From positions 1 to 25,260 of the forward strand of contig DYHY01000016.1 of the NCBI GenBank assembly GCA_020723935.1: a DNA stretch of 25,260 bases, read 5' to 3'. Source of the stretch: Candidatus Micrarchaeum sp. (GTDB lineage Archaea; SpSt-1190; DYHY01). The notes under the pieces are model-generated. The model worked only from the letters and a program-made list of their open reading frames with translations, was not told where the DNA came from and searched no databases. The position numbers and the translations under genes were made by a program. Each line of letters opens with the position of its first letter. The first letter of the stretch is position 1. Shown here in pieces: positions 15,507 through 22,948 of the stretch.

Positions 15507-16874
15507 ATGGCAGAAAGGCGCGGCCGCACCGAGCTAGCGTTCATCTTCCTCCTCCTGGCGCTCCTGGCCCTGCGCGGCGCCGGCCTCGAGGGCGCTCCGG
15601 CGCAGCTCTACGTTGACGAGCCGGCGCAGCTGGACGTCTTCTCCTCGGCGGCACGCTCGGGGGGCCCGATCCAGGCCTTCAGCTTCTATATCGGCCCCTA
15701 CGGATCGATCGTCCAAGGCCTCTCCGACTATGCGTTCTCGCGCGCCCTCGGGCCCGTCTTCGCCCTGCGCCTCGCATCGTACCTACATTTCGCCCTCGCC
15801 GTCCTCCTGCTCTACCTTGTCGCGGCGAGATTGACAGGCTCCAAGACGCTGGGCGCCCTTTCTTCCCTGTTCCTCTTCTTCCTGCCCTATTCCCGCTACG
15901 TCTTCGCCCTCGGCTCGCTCCCAGAAGGGACGACCCTGGCATACGACCTTCTGTTCATCTTCCTGATCCTGAAATGGAGGGACCATCGGCGCGCCCCCCT
16001 CCTCGCCCTCGCTTTTTTCGCCCTCGGCGTCTCGACGGGCGCGAAGCTTTCGGCGCTCTTCATGGCGGTCCCGATGCTCGTAGCGATCATGGGATTCGAC
16101 AGGAGGTTCCTTTCGGCGGCGGCCATCGCCCCCTTCGCCCTGGGATTCTTCGCGCATCCCCTGGCCCTCGCCCTCTCCTCCGTGAGCGGCCTCCCCAGCG
16201 GGACGTTTTCCGGCGTGGCGGCGGGGCTCACGCAAGGGCTCCCGGACAAGTTCCTCGCGCGCATCTACCAGCTCGCCAACCTCCACGACGCCCAGACGTC
16301 GCCCACGGCTTTGGGCTCCACGATTCCCTTCCTGTTCGCCGCGATCTGCGCGGCGGCACTCCTCCTCTCGAGCCCGCGCACCTAGGGCCTCGCCGCGCGC
16401 TACGGCCTCGCCCTCCTCGCAGTCTTCCTCGCCCTCGCCCCCGCCCCGACCGGGATCACGATATACCAGGCTAGCGCCTTCCTCGTCCCGGCGATAATTT
16501 CCCTCGCGCTCCTCCTTTCCGAGAGGCCCGCGGCCCTCGCCTGCATCGTCGCGATCCTCGCGCTCACGCCCGCCTTCGATTTCGTCCGCGGGAGCCCGTC
16601 GGACCTCCCGGCGTACATAGGCGAGAACATCGCGGGCAGGGGCGCGGCCCTCGATCAGCCCTACCTGGGCCCCGCCTTCCGCTTCTTCCTTCCGGGCTTT
16701 TCGGAAAACGCGGGACGGTGGCGCGTCGCGTTCCTCCCCGACCTTCGCGATGGCGCGGCGCCCACGGAGGCGGATTTCGTCGCGAAACTGGTCTTCGAGA
16801 GGACGGAAGGGACGCCCCAGTACGTGCTGTACCGCCGGCCGGCTAGAGCCTCGTCTCCATCAGATGCTTCATGA
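15507..16874 (+). pseudogene. GT-C glycosyltransferase-like membrane protein interrupted by an in-frame TAG
   Basis: Multi-spanning membrane protein. The first segment (LAFIFLLLALLALRGAG) is followed by a loop with YVDEPAQLDVF, resembling the acidic first-loop motif of PMT/ArnT-type GT-C transferases, and then many hydrophobic helices. A TAG at 16383-16385 stops it at 292 residues, but the same frame stays open for another 162 codons with matching composition: further helices (LALLAVFLALAPAPTG, then ASAFLVPAIISLALLL) and a soluble C-terminal domain to TGA 16872-16874. The whole, about 455 residues, is a usual GT-C size. The stop therefore looks like a nonsense change or sequence error. The 3' end overlaps the convergent M20 relic by about 30 nt. 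Sugar donor and acceptor are unknown. Confidence 0.7.
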
Positions 16875-18288
16875 GGATCGTCTCGCCCACAAGCCTCATC
16901 AGGTCGACGTATTCGTCCGGGCCGTGGCCCGGGATGTCGCTGATTATCCCGCCGCCGTAGGCGGGTATCCCCATGCGCCTCAGGGGGATCGCCACCGACC
17001 CGCCGGCGACCTGGTACATCTGCGGCCTCTCGCCGCATATCTTCTCCGTCTCCGCGACGAGCGCGAGGGCCAGGGGGTCGTCCGCAGGGGAGATCGGCGC
17101 GTGCGTCCAGTTCTCCTTCGAATACGCCTCGACGGCCATCCCGCCCTCGGCGGCGCCCCCTTTCGCGTATTCCAGGACGTCCCTGGGCTCGTGGCGCGCG
17201 AGAAGCCGGCAGTCCATCTTCATCCTCAGGGGATGCTCCGCGCCGACGATCCTCCCCTCGGAAGAGGAGGCGACACTCCCGACCGCGCCGTAGACGAGGG
17301 GCTCGGCGACGGAGGCCGCGAGGACGGCGCTGGCGGCGTTGCCAGGGATTGACGCGTGGCTGCTCTTCCTGTTGTAGGAGACCCTGAAGCCTCCGGGGAC
17401 CCGGTAAACCGCGACGTCCACCTGCCATAGTCCCGGCCGGCGAGCGCCTCCCGCGCCAGGCCCGCCGCCCTGCGCCTGCTCCCGCCCCGGACGATTCATT
17501 CCGTCTCGAGGTTCCCGGGGATGGTGTTCGTGTCTGTCTAGGGGATGCCTAGTATCGCGGTCGGCTCGAATGTGGACCTGTCCCCCTCGACGAACTCCTC
17601 GACGTCCGGATAGCGGTCCATGAGGCGTCTCCTGAACCGCGAGAGCATTCCGAGGGACCGCGGATGGCTCATCGCGGCGTCGAAGGACAGCTTCAGCCAG
17701 AGGTTGCTCTTCTTCGAGTTCTGCACGATCTTCCCGTCCGCGCCGCAGTCGGGGACGTACGCGACGTCGCGCGAGGGGTCAAAGACCCCTCCTCTATGAG
17801 CCTGTATATCCCGTGATGGTTGAGGAATTCCTCGTCGGCGCTGTAGACCAGGAGGACGTCCTGCGCCGGCTCCTTGACGAGGCTCGCGGCTACAAGGGAT
17901 GCGGCAAGGGGCTCCTTGTTGTCCGCCGAGCCCAGGCCGTAGAGCCTGCCGCCGACGACCCTCGGCTCGAAGGGCTTGGTGATATTCCAGTCTTCCTCGT
18001 TAGCGCCCACAGTGTTCATGTGCGTGGCGATGACGAGGCGCCTGTCCTTGGATCTTCCTGGGATGAGCGCGACGTAGTTGGGGCGCACCCCCTCGAGGGC
18101 CGTCGGGTCCGGATAGGAACGGAGCGTGAACTGCGCGACGATGCGCTCAAGCTCGCGCGCGACGATGCGCTCAACCTTCGCCTCGCCGTACCACTGCCAG
18201 AATGCGGGGTTCACTGAGGGCGTTCCCACAAGTTCCGCGAGAAGTGACTCTAGCCTCCCCTCCCAGCTTTGCTGCAAGTTCCCCCCAT
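16843..18288 (-). pseudogene. M20-family metallopeptidase/deacylase, degenerate
   Basis: Remnant of a zinc hydrolase of the M20 (ArgE/DapE/CPG2) family, read in at least three frames. The N-terminal part (from TTG 18277, or ATG 18288 if the C6 run at 18281-18286 lost a base) has LLAELVGTPSVNP, ATHMNTVGA (Asn where the family's H-x-D has Asp), YGLGSADNKE and YSADEE. One base is missing in the C4 run at 17786-17789; restoring it continues as EEGVFDPSRDVAYVPDCGAD. That frame ends at a TAG (17538-17540), and more stops and a shift lie between 17490 and 17540. A last frame (17499-16843) carries SSHASIPGNAASAV and HGPDEYVDL. Dimerisation-domain signatures appear in unusual order, so a rearrangement or fusion of two copies is likely. 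Confidence 0.85.
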
Positions 18289-18310
18289 TTCCCGCAAGGG
18301 CGGCTTCGAT

Positions 18311-18316
18311 TATAAA
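18311..18316 (-). promoter_or_regulatory. TATA-like element of the M20 relic
   Basis: TTTATA on the minus strand is centred about 26 nt upstream of the ATG at 18288, suggesting that ATG was once the start codon. Confidence 0.4.
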
Positions 18317-18362
18317 TTCACTAGGGCCGGATGTTGAGCCTTATAATGCATTTTTCTATGAT

Positions 18363-19574
18363 TTAAGAAACAAATTTGACTTTTCCGTAGACACTGTCAT
18401 AGCCTGCATCTATTGCGACCTTCCCCCTCCTGCACGCGGCAATCGCCCTTCCGACCGCGGGGTCCACCCTCGCAAGCTCCTCCTCCGGTGCGAAGAGCAG
18501 GGCAGAGAGTTCCGAGCCGAAGGCCGAGATGAACTTCTCCTGGATCCTTTCCGCCTTCGCGGTCCCCGCGCCGACGCCCAGGGCCGCGGAGACGATCTCT
18601 GGTATCGGAAGCGTCGTCACGTAGGGCTTCTTGGTCCGCCCCGCGGCCCGGGACTGCAGCTCCTCGATCCTGTGCTCGACGCCGAGGGTCAGGCGCTTGC
18701 TGCACTCCGGGCAGAGGTTTCCGGTTTTCAGGGAGTCGGCGGGAGCGAGGCTTACGCCGCAGTTCCTGTGGCCGTCCAGATGGTATTTGCCGAAGGCCGG
18801 GAAGACCTCGACAGTCCCGAGGATGCTGTTCTTCCTTATCTGGGAGATGACGCCAGAGTAGCTCTTCACTTTCTTCATCGCGGTCGCCTCCCTCCCGAGC
18901 CTCGCGAGCGAATGCGAATGCGCGTCGGAGAAGGAGACTATCGTCCTGGCGTTGAGGAAGGCCATCCGCCTGTTCATCTCCGGGTCGGAGGAAAGGCCTG
19001 TCTCCACCGCGTGGATCCTGCCGGCGAGGTCGCCGAAAGCCTCCTCCAGCGAGCCGTAGTGCACCCCCTCGCCGAACATTCCGAAATGCGGCGTCCAGAC
19101 GTGGGCGGGAATGACCTCGATCTTCTTATCCGTCCCAAGGCACGTCTCGAGGAGCGCGCGCGAGCCGAAATGCAGGAAGGGCCGGCCCATCTTCTCGATC
19201 TTCCCCACCTTGGCCAGCTTGGAGAAGAGGGTCTTGGCGCAGTCCCTGTCGGGGATCAAGACAACGTGGTGGGACTTGTCCGAGCAGCAGACCTCCATGG
19301 AGAGGACGAAGGGGAATTCATCCGCGGTCGGCGGGCTGCCTCTGGCCGGCCCGGACCGGCCTTCGGCCCACTGGAGGCCGTCGCTCTCGCAAGTCTCCGA
19401 ATAGAGGATCTCGCGCCAGCGCCGGTTCGTGAGATCGCCCGTGCCGAGGAGCCCCAGGCCCTTCTTCCCCGCGAGGCCCGCGAGCTTCAAGACGTCCCCC
19501 TTTTTCGAGAGGTTCCCGCAGTAGTTGGAATGGATGTGCAGGTCGGCGAAGATCGCGCTCTTGGGGATCGTCAC
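18363..19574 (-). CDS. Endonuclease Q (EndoQ), PHP-domain DNA repair nuclease
   Basis: EndoQ cleaves DNA 5' of deaminated bases (hypoxanthine, uracil, xanthine) and abasic sites; it is known from Thermococcales, some methanogens and some bacteria. The N-terminal PHP metal site is clear: ADLHIHSNYCG (His12, His14), LGLLGTGDLTN, FVLSMEV, VIPAHVWTPHFGMFG and VSFSDAHSHS. A zinc-binding region follows (NCGVSLAP, then GNLCPECSKRLTLGVEHRIEEL); only three cysteines are obvious in it. The C-terminal helical part has LPIPEIVSAALGVG and ends VAIDAGYDSVYGKVKF. The 403 residues are close to the family norm. GTG 19574 is the only sensible start. It stands intact between decayed genes, suggesting it is under selection. 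Confidence 0.9.
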   Translation of the reverse strand: MTIPKSAIFADLHIHSNYCGNLSKKGDVLKLAGLAGKKGLGLLGTGDLTNRRWREILYSETCESDGLQWAEGRSGPARGSPPTADEFPFVLSMEVCCSDKSHHVVLIPDRDCAKTLFSKLAKVGKIEKMGRPFLHFGSRALLETCLGTDKKIEVIPAHVWTPHFGMFGEGVHYGSLEEAFGDLAGRIHAVETGLSSDPEMNRRMAFLNARTIVSFSDAHSHSLARLGREATAMKKVKSYSGVISQIRKNSILGTVEVFPAFGKYHLDGHRNCGVSLAPADSLKTGNLCPECSKRLTLGVEHRIEELQSRAAGRTKKPYVTTLPIPEIVSAALGVGAGTAKAERIQEKFISAFGSELSALLFAPEEELARVDPAVGRAIAACRRGKVAIDAGYDSVYGKVKFVS

Positions 19575-19609
19575 TTGTTTTTCCCTTCCCCCGCGGCTTC
19601 CCGCCCCGC

Positions 19610-19617
19610 TTTAAAAT
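19610..19617 (-). promoter_or_regulatory. TATA box of the EndoQ gene
   Basis: ATTTTAAA on the minus strand is centred about 39 nt upstream of the GTG start, leaving room for a short leader of about 10 nt. Confidence 0.5.
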
Positions 19618-19649
19618 ACGCGCGGGCCCCGCCTCGGACCTGTGGAGGA

Positions 19650-20039
19650 TTACGCCAGCTTCATCAGCGTGTCCGTGGACGCGACGCCCTTCACCGCACG
19701 GATCCGATCTACCTTCTTGTTTATCTCCTCGACGCTCTCGGCGTCTAGGAGGATTGCGAGGTCGTATGCGCCGGACGTCTCGAAGATGTCGGGGGCGGCC
19801 TGCTTGATGGAGGCGATCGCCGCCGCCGCGACCTTCGGATCGAGCTTCGCTAGGACTATCGCTCGGGCTTCGGAGGCGAGGACCGCCGAAAACCTCCTGA
19901 TGTCGCCGGAGGAGACGAGGGCCCCGACGCGCCGCCTGACCGCGCCCTCCGTGAGGCTGACCTGGCGCGCCATCTCGGTGTAGCTGGCCCTTCCGTTCTT
20001 CCGAAGTATCGATGTCAGCTTCTTGTCTATTTCGTCCAT
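19650..20039 (-). CDS. Lrp/AsnC-family transcriptional regulator
   Basis: DNA-binding regulator of the feast/famine (Lrp/AsnC) family. The N-terminal helix-turn-helix reads IDKKLTSILRKNGRASYTEMARQVSLTEGAVRRRVGALVSSGDIRRF (about residues 4-50, the canonical AsnC HTH), followed by a short RAM/SAM-like ligand domain (AIVLAKLDPK, AYDLAILLDAESVEEINKKVDRIRAVKGVASTDTLM). The 129 residues are slightly short for the family but both domains are recognisable. ATG 20039 has GAGG five nt upstream. Its promoter lies beside a cluster of TTTCGTAG-like repeats that may be its own operator. Regulated genes are unknown; the divergent broken gene at 20168 is the nearest candidate. Confidence 0.92.
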   Translation of the reverse strand: MDEIDKKLTSILRKNGRASYTEMARQVSLTEGAVRRRVGALVSSGDIRRFSAVLASEARAIVLAKLDPKVAAAAIASIKQAAPDIFETSGAYDLAILLDAESVEEINKKVDRIRAVKGVASTDTLMKLA

Positions 20040-20080
20040 TTCTTCCTCGTCCGGCCTCCCTTGCCAGTATGGGTATCCAT

Positions 20081-20128
20081 CTTTTTACTATTTTCGTAGA
20101 TACGCATTTCGTAGTAATTTTACGATAA
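20081..20128. promoter_or_regulatory. A/T-rich divergent regulatory region with TTTCGTAG repeats
   Basis: TTTCGTAG occurs twice as a direct repeat (20092-20099 and 20107-20114, 15 bp apart, about 1.5 helical turns), followed by a partly inverted copy TACGATAA (20121-20128). TACTA (20086-20090) and TAGTA (20112-20116) form an inverted pair around them. The cluster abuts the CTTTTTACT element (20081-20089) that probably serves as TATA box of the minus-strand regulator gene. Autoregulation by the Lrp protein is inferred. Confidence 0.5.
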
Positions 20129-20135
20129 TAGCAAC

Positions 20136-20145
20136 GTATTTAAAC
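20136..20145 (+). promoter_or_regulatory. TATA box of the broken GNAT-like gene
   Basis: GTATTTAAAC is centred about 28 nt before ATG 20168, consistent with a leaderless transcript. Confidence 0.6.
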
Positions 20146-20167
20146 GGTGGGGCGCCGGGCTTGCGAC

Positions 20168-20571
20168 ATGTCGAGCCTGTCTTGGGAGGACAGCCTTGCG
20201 CAGTACGCCCAGGGCCTGGGAAGGGATCTGTCGCCGCTGGAGGTCTCACACTTCTCGCAGCCCGGGGCCCGCCCCTGGACCTACCTGGGCGCGGGCGGTT
20301 CCCCGCTCGCGGCGGCCATCCTCCTTCCCGCAGGGAGGGCCGCATCAAGCCAACCGCGGATGGCGGGGCGACATACCTGGATTTCCCCTCGCTCCTCGGC
20401 GCGCTCCTCGCCATCCGCGGCGAGTTCCCGGATGCCACGCGCTTCACCGGCATAAGGATCCAAGACCCCGGGCCGGAGGCCCGCCTCCTTGCCGCCCGCG
20501 AGGGCTTCAGGACGGAAGCGGTCTACCCCGCGGGCTTCGTCTCCGACTGCGAGGGCATCTTCCTCTCCTAG
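20168..20571 (+). pseudogene. broken small gene, possibly GNAT-like
   Basis: ATG 20168 has a well-placed TATA box and begins MSSLSWEDSLAQYAQGLGRD. After about 55 codons the protein-like frame moves back by one. Adding one G to the G3 run at 20333-20335 joins ILLPAGEGRIKPTADGG to LDFPSLLGALLAIRGEFPDA and a stop at 20569-20571, giving about 134 residues. The ending PEARLLAAREGFRTEAVYPAGF resembles the last helix and strand of GNAT acetyltransferases (the A-x-x-x-GF-x-x-E pattern), but no acetyl-CoA loop is evident, so that match is weak. It is divergent from the Lrp gene and could be its former target. Confidence 0.5.
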
Positions 20572-20948
20572 AACGCGCCCGAAAGAAGGGGCTTCTTGCC
20601 CTACAACGGGCGGGCTCTTCGCGAGAGCGTCTCCTCGGCCGTGCGCAGCAGGGCCTCCTGGGAGGTGAGGTGGATGGAGAGGCCGACCCCTTTCTGGGAG
20701 CCCTTCTTCACCACAGACAAGGACGCCGTCCTTGCGGCGACCCACGCCTTCCGTTCGGCGGGCCTGGAGCCGCGCCCGTCCGTCCTCGCATCCACGTTCG
20801 ACGGCGCGATAACCACGAACCTCGCCAGAATCCCGACAATAGTGATAGGCCCGGCCGGGAGGGGGATACACTGCGGGGCGAGTTTGTCCATGTCGAAAGC
20901 GTGAGGAAGGCGCACGAAGCGACGCGTAACCTCCTGCTCGGGCGCTGA
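20572..20948 (+). pseudogene. C-terminal remnant of a second M20-family peptidase
   Basis: Only the C-terminal catalytic part of an M20-like hydrolase remains: a helix and strand (ALRESVSSAVRSRASWEVRWM), a helix (DKDAVLAATHAFRSAGLEP), LARIPTIVIGPAG, then H-C-G and, one frame away, EFVHVESVRKAHEATRNLLLG. Adding one G to the G4 run at 20875-20878 joins them as GIHCGGEFVHVESV, matching the M20 H-x-x-x-E-x-v pattern. The N-terminal catalytic half is absent, and the frame continues directly after the TAG of the preceding broken gene. No promoter or start is convincing. It is oriented opposite to the other M20 relic. Confidence 0.6.
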
Positions 20949-20954
20949 CCTATC

Positions 20955-22250
20955 CTATTTCGGCTTGTAATGCCCCCACTTCTCCAGGGCCTGGGCGAGC
21001 TCCGGCGATTTCCTCGCCTGCTCCTCCAGGGTCCTTTCATCCTCCCATGCCTCTATCGCCTGCATTGACGCTTTCGCGCCGGCGCGGGTCCCTTTCGGAT
21101 GGCCGTGGATCCCGCCGCTCACGAGGAGGATGATGTCCTCGCCGTAGATGTTGAGGACGTCCGGGACGAGGCCCGGGTGCAGGCCGCCCGACGCGACGGG
21201 GAAAGCCGATCTGATGTTCCCCCAGTCCTGGGCGAGGAGGACGTGCTCAAGGGGCTTCACCCTCTTCTCGCGCAGGACGTCGGCGTTCGCCGTGACCTCG
21301 CGCCTGTTCCCGACGAGCTTCCCGACTGTGGTCCCGGTGTGGATCTGCGTGACGCCTATCAACCTCATGAGCTTGGCGAGGAACTCCATCGAAATGCCGT
21401 GCTTTGGGTTCCTGTCGAAGGCGGCGTGCATTGCCCTGTGGGCATGTATCGCGAGGCCGAGGTCGGAGCAGTAGTCGCGCATCGTCATCACGGACGCCGT
21501 CCCCGCGACGACGACGTCTATCATGCAGTAGTTCCAGCCGCTGTCCGCGAGCAGGCGCGCCCGCCGCTTCATCGTCTCGACGTCGGCCGTGATGTTGAGG
21601 AACGCGCCCTTCCTCTCGCCCGTCTCCCTCTCGGCCCTGTCGCGAAGCTTCGTCATGAGCCTGACGCGCTCGTCGAACCCGTTGAATTTCGTCGACGTCA
21701 GGTTCTCGTCGTCCTTGACGAAATCGAAGCCCCCCATCCAGGTCTCGTACCCTATCTGCGCGTGCTCGGCCGCGGAGAAGCCGATCTTGGGCTTCGGGAC
21801 CGCCCCGGTGAGCGGACGCTTTGGCACCCGCATCATCCTCCTCACGCCAGCTATCCCGTGGCGGGGGCCCTTGAAGCACCTCACATATTCGCGGGGGAAC
21901 GAGACGTCTATCAGCCTGAGGTTCTTCACCGCCTTCATCCCGAAGATGTTCCCGGCGATGCCGGAGAGCAGCTGCGCCGCGTTCCCCTCCTCCCAGAGGT
22001 CCAGGGGATAGGAGATCTTCACGTAGTTCCCGTCCAGCTCGTACGCCGTCGCCTGCAGGGCCCGCATCCTCGGCGGCATCTTGAAGAGGGTTGTCCAGGT
22101 TCCGGTGGAGCTCTCGGACGCTATCCTTCCGATGGCCTCACGCTTGCTGATCCCCTCCTCCGGCTCGAAATAGAAGAGGCAGACGAGGTCCGTCTTCGCC
22201 GGCCTGTACCCGAAGTCTATGAACTCGTCGTACCAGTCGATTTTCGCCAT
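20955..22250 (-). CDS. rbcL: Ribulose-1,5-bisphosphate carboxylase, archaeal form III
   Basis: RuBisCO large-subunit-type enzyme. In archaea, form III consumes ribulose bisphosphate derived from AMP/nucleosides, giving two 3-phosphoglycerates. Active-site residues are visible: Lys153 in VPKPKIGFSAAE, the carbamylated Lys179 in GGFDFVKDDEN, the loop-6 Lys311 in HTGTTVGKL, and the phosphate-binding PVASGGLHPG and LLVSGGIHGHP. The 431 residues fit form III; no small subunit is near. I chose the ATG at 22250 (MAKIDWYDEFIDFGYRP); a TTG or other start farther upstream would place coding within the promoter. AMP phosphorylase and ribose-1,5-bisphosphate isomerase are not in this window. The gene is intact beside several eroded ones. 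Confidence 0.96.
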   Translation of the reverse strand: MAKIDWYDEFIDFGYRPAKTDLVCLFYFEPEEGISKREAIGRIASESSTGTWTTLFKMPPRMRALQATAYELDGNYVKISYPLDLWEEGNAAQLLSGIAGNIFGMKAVKNLRLIDVSFPREYVRCFKGPRHGIAGVRRMMRVPKRPLTGAVPKPKIGFSAAEHAQIGYETWMGGFDFVKDDENLTSTKFNGFDERVRLMTKLRDRAERETGERKGAFLNITADVETMKRRARLLADSGWNYCMIDVVVAGTASVMTMRDYCSDLGLAIHAHRAMHAAFDRNPKHGISMEFLAKLMRLIGVTQIHTGTTVGKLVGNRREVTANADVLREKRVKPLEHVLLAQDWGNIRSAFPVASGGLHPGLVPDVLNIYGEDIILLVSGGIHGHPKGTRAGAKASMQAIEAWEDERTLEEQARKSPELAQALEKWGHYKPK

Positions 22251-22283
22251 TGTCGTGCCACCGGCGCAATGCCCGCGCAGGTA

Positions 22284-22293
22284 GCATAAATGC
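22284..22293 (-). promoter_or_regulatory. TATA-like element of the RuBisCO gene
   Basis: GCATTTATGC on the minus strand is centred about 38 nt upstream of the ATG at 22250. It argues for this start over upstream alternatives. Confidence 0.5.
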
Positions 22294-22404
22294 TTTGTTT
22301 TCGCCATCCTCCCCCGGAACAGATAAAAGCCCCCGGCGCCTCAAGGAAGCAGGGCGGGGGAGGAATAAGGGGACGGAAGCGGGCCTTTCGCAAGCCTCAA
22401 GGAC

Positions 22405-22765
22405 ATGTATTCGGCGATGGGCTGCCGCGTGAGGGTCAACAAGATGGATCCGACGGCAAGGAAGGTCCTTGGGAAAGCGCGCCGAAAAGGTCGGGCGGGC
22501 CCTGGACCTGGTCTACGAGGGCAAGTTCCTTCCGGATTATCCCATAAGCTCGGTGCCGCCCGCGAGGGCTTATCAGGAGCGGTTCGGCGTCGTCCCCTGG
22601 AAGGTCCTTGCCGCGGACGGCACAACGCACACGGGAATCACCGCGCCCGACGGGGTCTCGGCCAAGGAGGCTGCCCAAATTCTCTACGGCGAGAGGTGGG
22701 GGCTAGAGAAGGAGGCCAACGTCAAGTACAGGATGGTCCCGCTCGAAAGCTTTGAGCGCGCCTGA
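22405..22765 (+). pseudogene. small unrecognised gene with a one-base frameshift
   Basis: I do not recognise the family. ATG 22405 opens MYSAMGCRVRVNKMDPTARKVLG; then the protein-like frame shifts by one at GGGAAA (22471-22476). Removing one base there continues as KRAEKVGRALDLVYEGKFLPDYPISS and runs to TGA 22763-22765 (about 119 residues). Without the repair, the downstream part could start only at TTG 22469 and give 98 residues. A weak A/T element (AATAAGG, 22364-22370) lies about 38 nt upstream. It is divergent from RuBisCO. No signal peptide, membrane segment or metal motif is visible. Confidence 0.55.
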
Positions 22766-22804
22766 ACGGAGGGGGAGGGGCGCGGGAAGGCCCGAAAGAA
22801 ACCG

Positions 22805-22812
22805 TTATAAAC
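22805..22812 (+). promoter_or_regulatory. TATA box of tRNA-Asn
   Basis: TTATAAAC is centred about 28 nt before the first base of the mature tRNA (22837). This equals the spacing to start codons of leaderless genes here, so little or no 5' leader would be transcribed. Confidence 0.7.
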
Positions 22813-22836
22813 GTCCTTGCGGCAAGGCTATCTGAA

Positions 22837-22909
22837 GCCTTGGTAGCTCAGTTGGTAGAGCGCCAGACTGTTAATCTGGTGGTCGTAGGTTCAAGTCCTG
22901 CCCAAGGCG
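22837..22909 (+). tRNA. tRNA-Asn (GTT)
   Basis: A complete cloverleaf. The acceptor stem is GCCTTGG paired with CCAAGGC, the D-arm GCTC/GAGC, and the anticodon stem CCAGA/TCTGG encloses CTGTTAA with anticodon GTT (22870-22872). A 5-nt variable loop and T-arm GTAGG/CCTGC (one T-G pair) with loop TTCAAGT follow; the discriminator is G at 22909. No intron and no encoded CCA. A T4 run starts at 22911. Asn identity follows from the anticodon. Confidence 0.97.
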
Positions 22910-22948
22910 CTTTTCCCATCTTATCCAGCTTCATCTAGGAAAAGCGCC
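22906..22948. repeat. 11-bp perfect inverted repeat straddling the tRNA 3' end
   Basis: GGCGCTTTTCC (22906-22916) and its exact complement GGAAAAGCGCC (22938-22948) are separated by 21 nt. The left arm begins inside the tRNA acceptor stem. It could be a terminator or processing hairpin, or the trace of an integration site. The rest of the gap to 23026 shows nothing clear. Confidence 0.75.

Noticed and set aside
16383-16385. Pyrrolysine codon
   Set aside because: TAG is the regular stop for many genes here and no pyl gene is visible; a nonsense change or error is simpler. Kept only as a check in the findings.
18126-19748. 540-codon plus-strand open frame
   Set aside because: Covers the antisense of EndoQ and parts of neighbours; the minus-strand EndoQ has clear catalytic motifs.
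21099-22289. 396-codon open frame antisense to RuBisCO
   Set aside because: Mirror of the RuBisCO reading frame.
22251-22307. 19-residue N-terminal extension of RuBisCO
   Set aside because: It would include the TATA-like element in coding sequence, and family proteins begin near MAKIDWYDEF.
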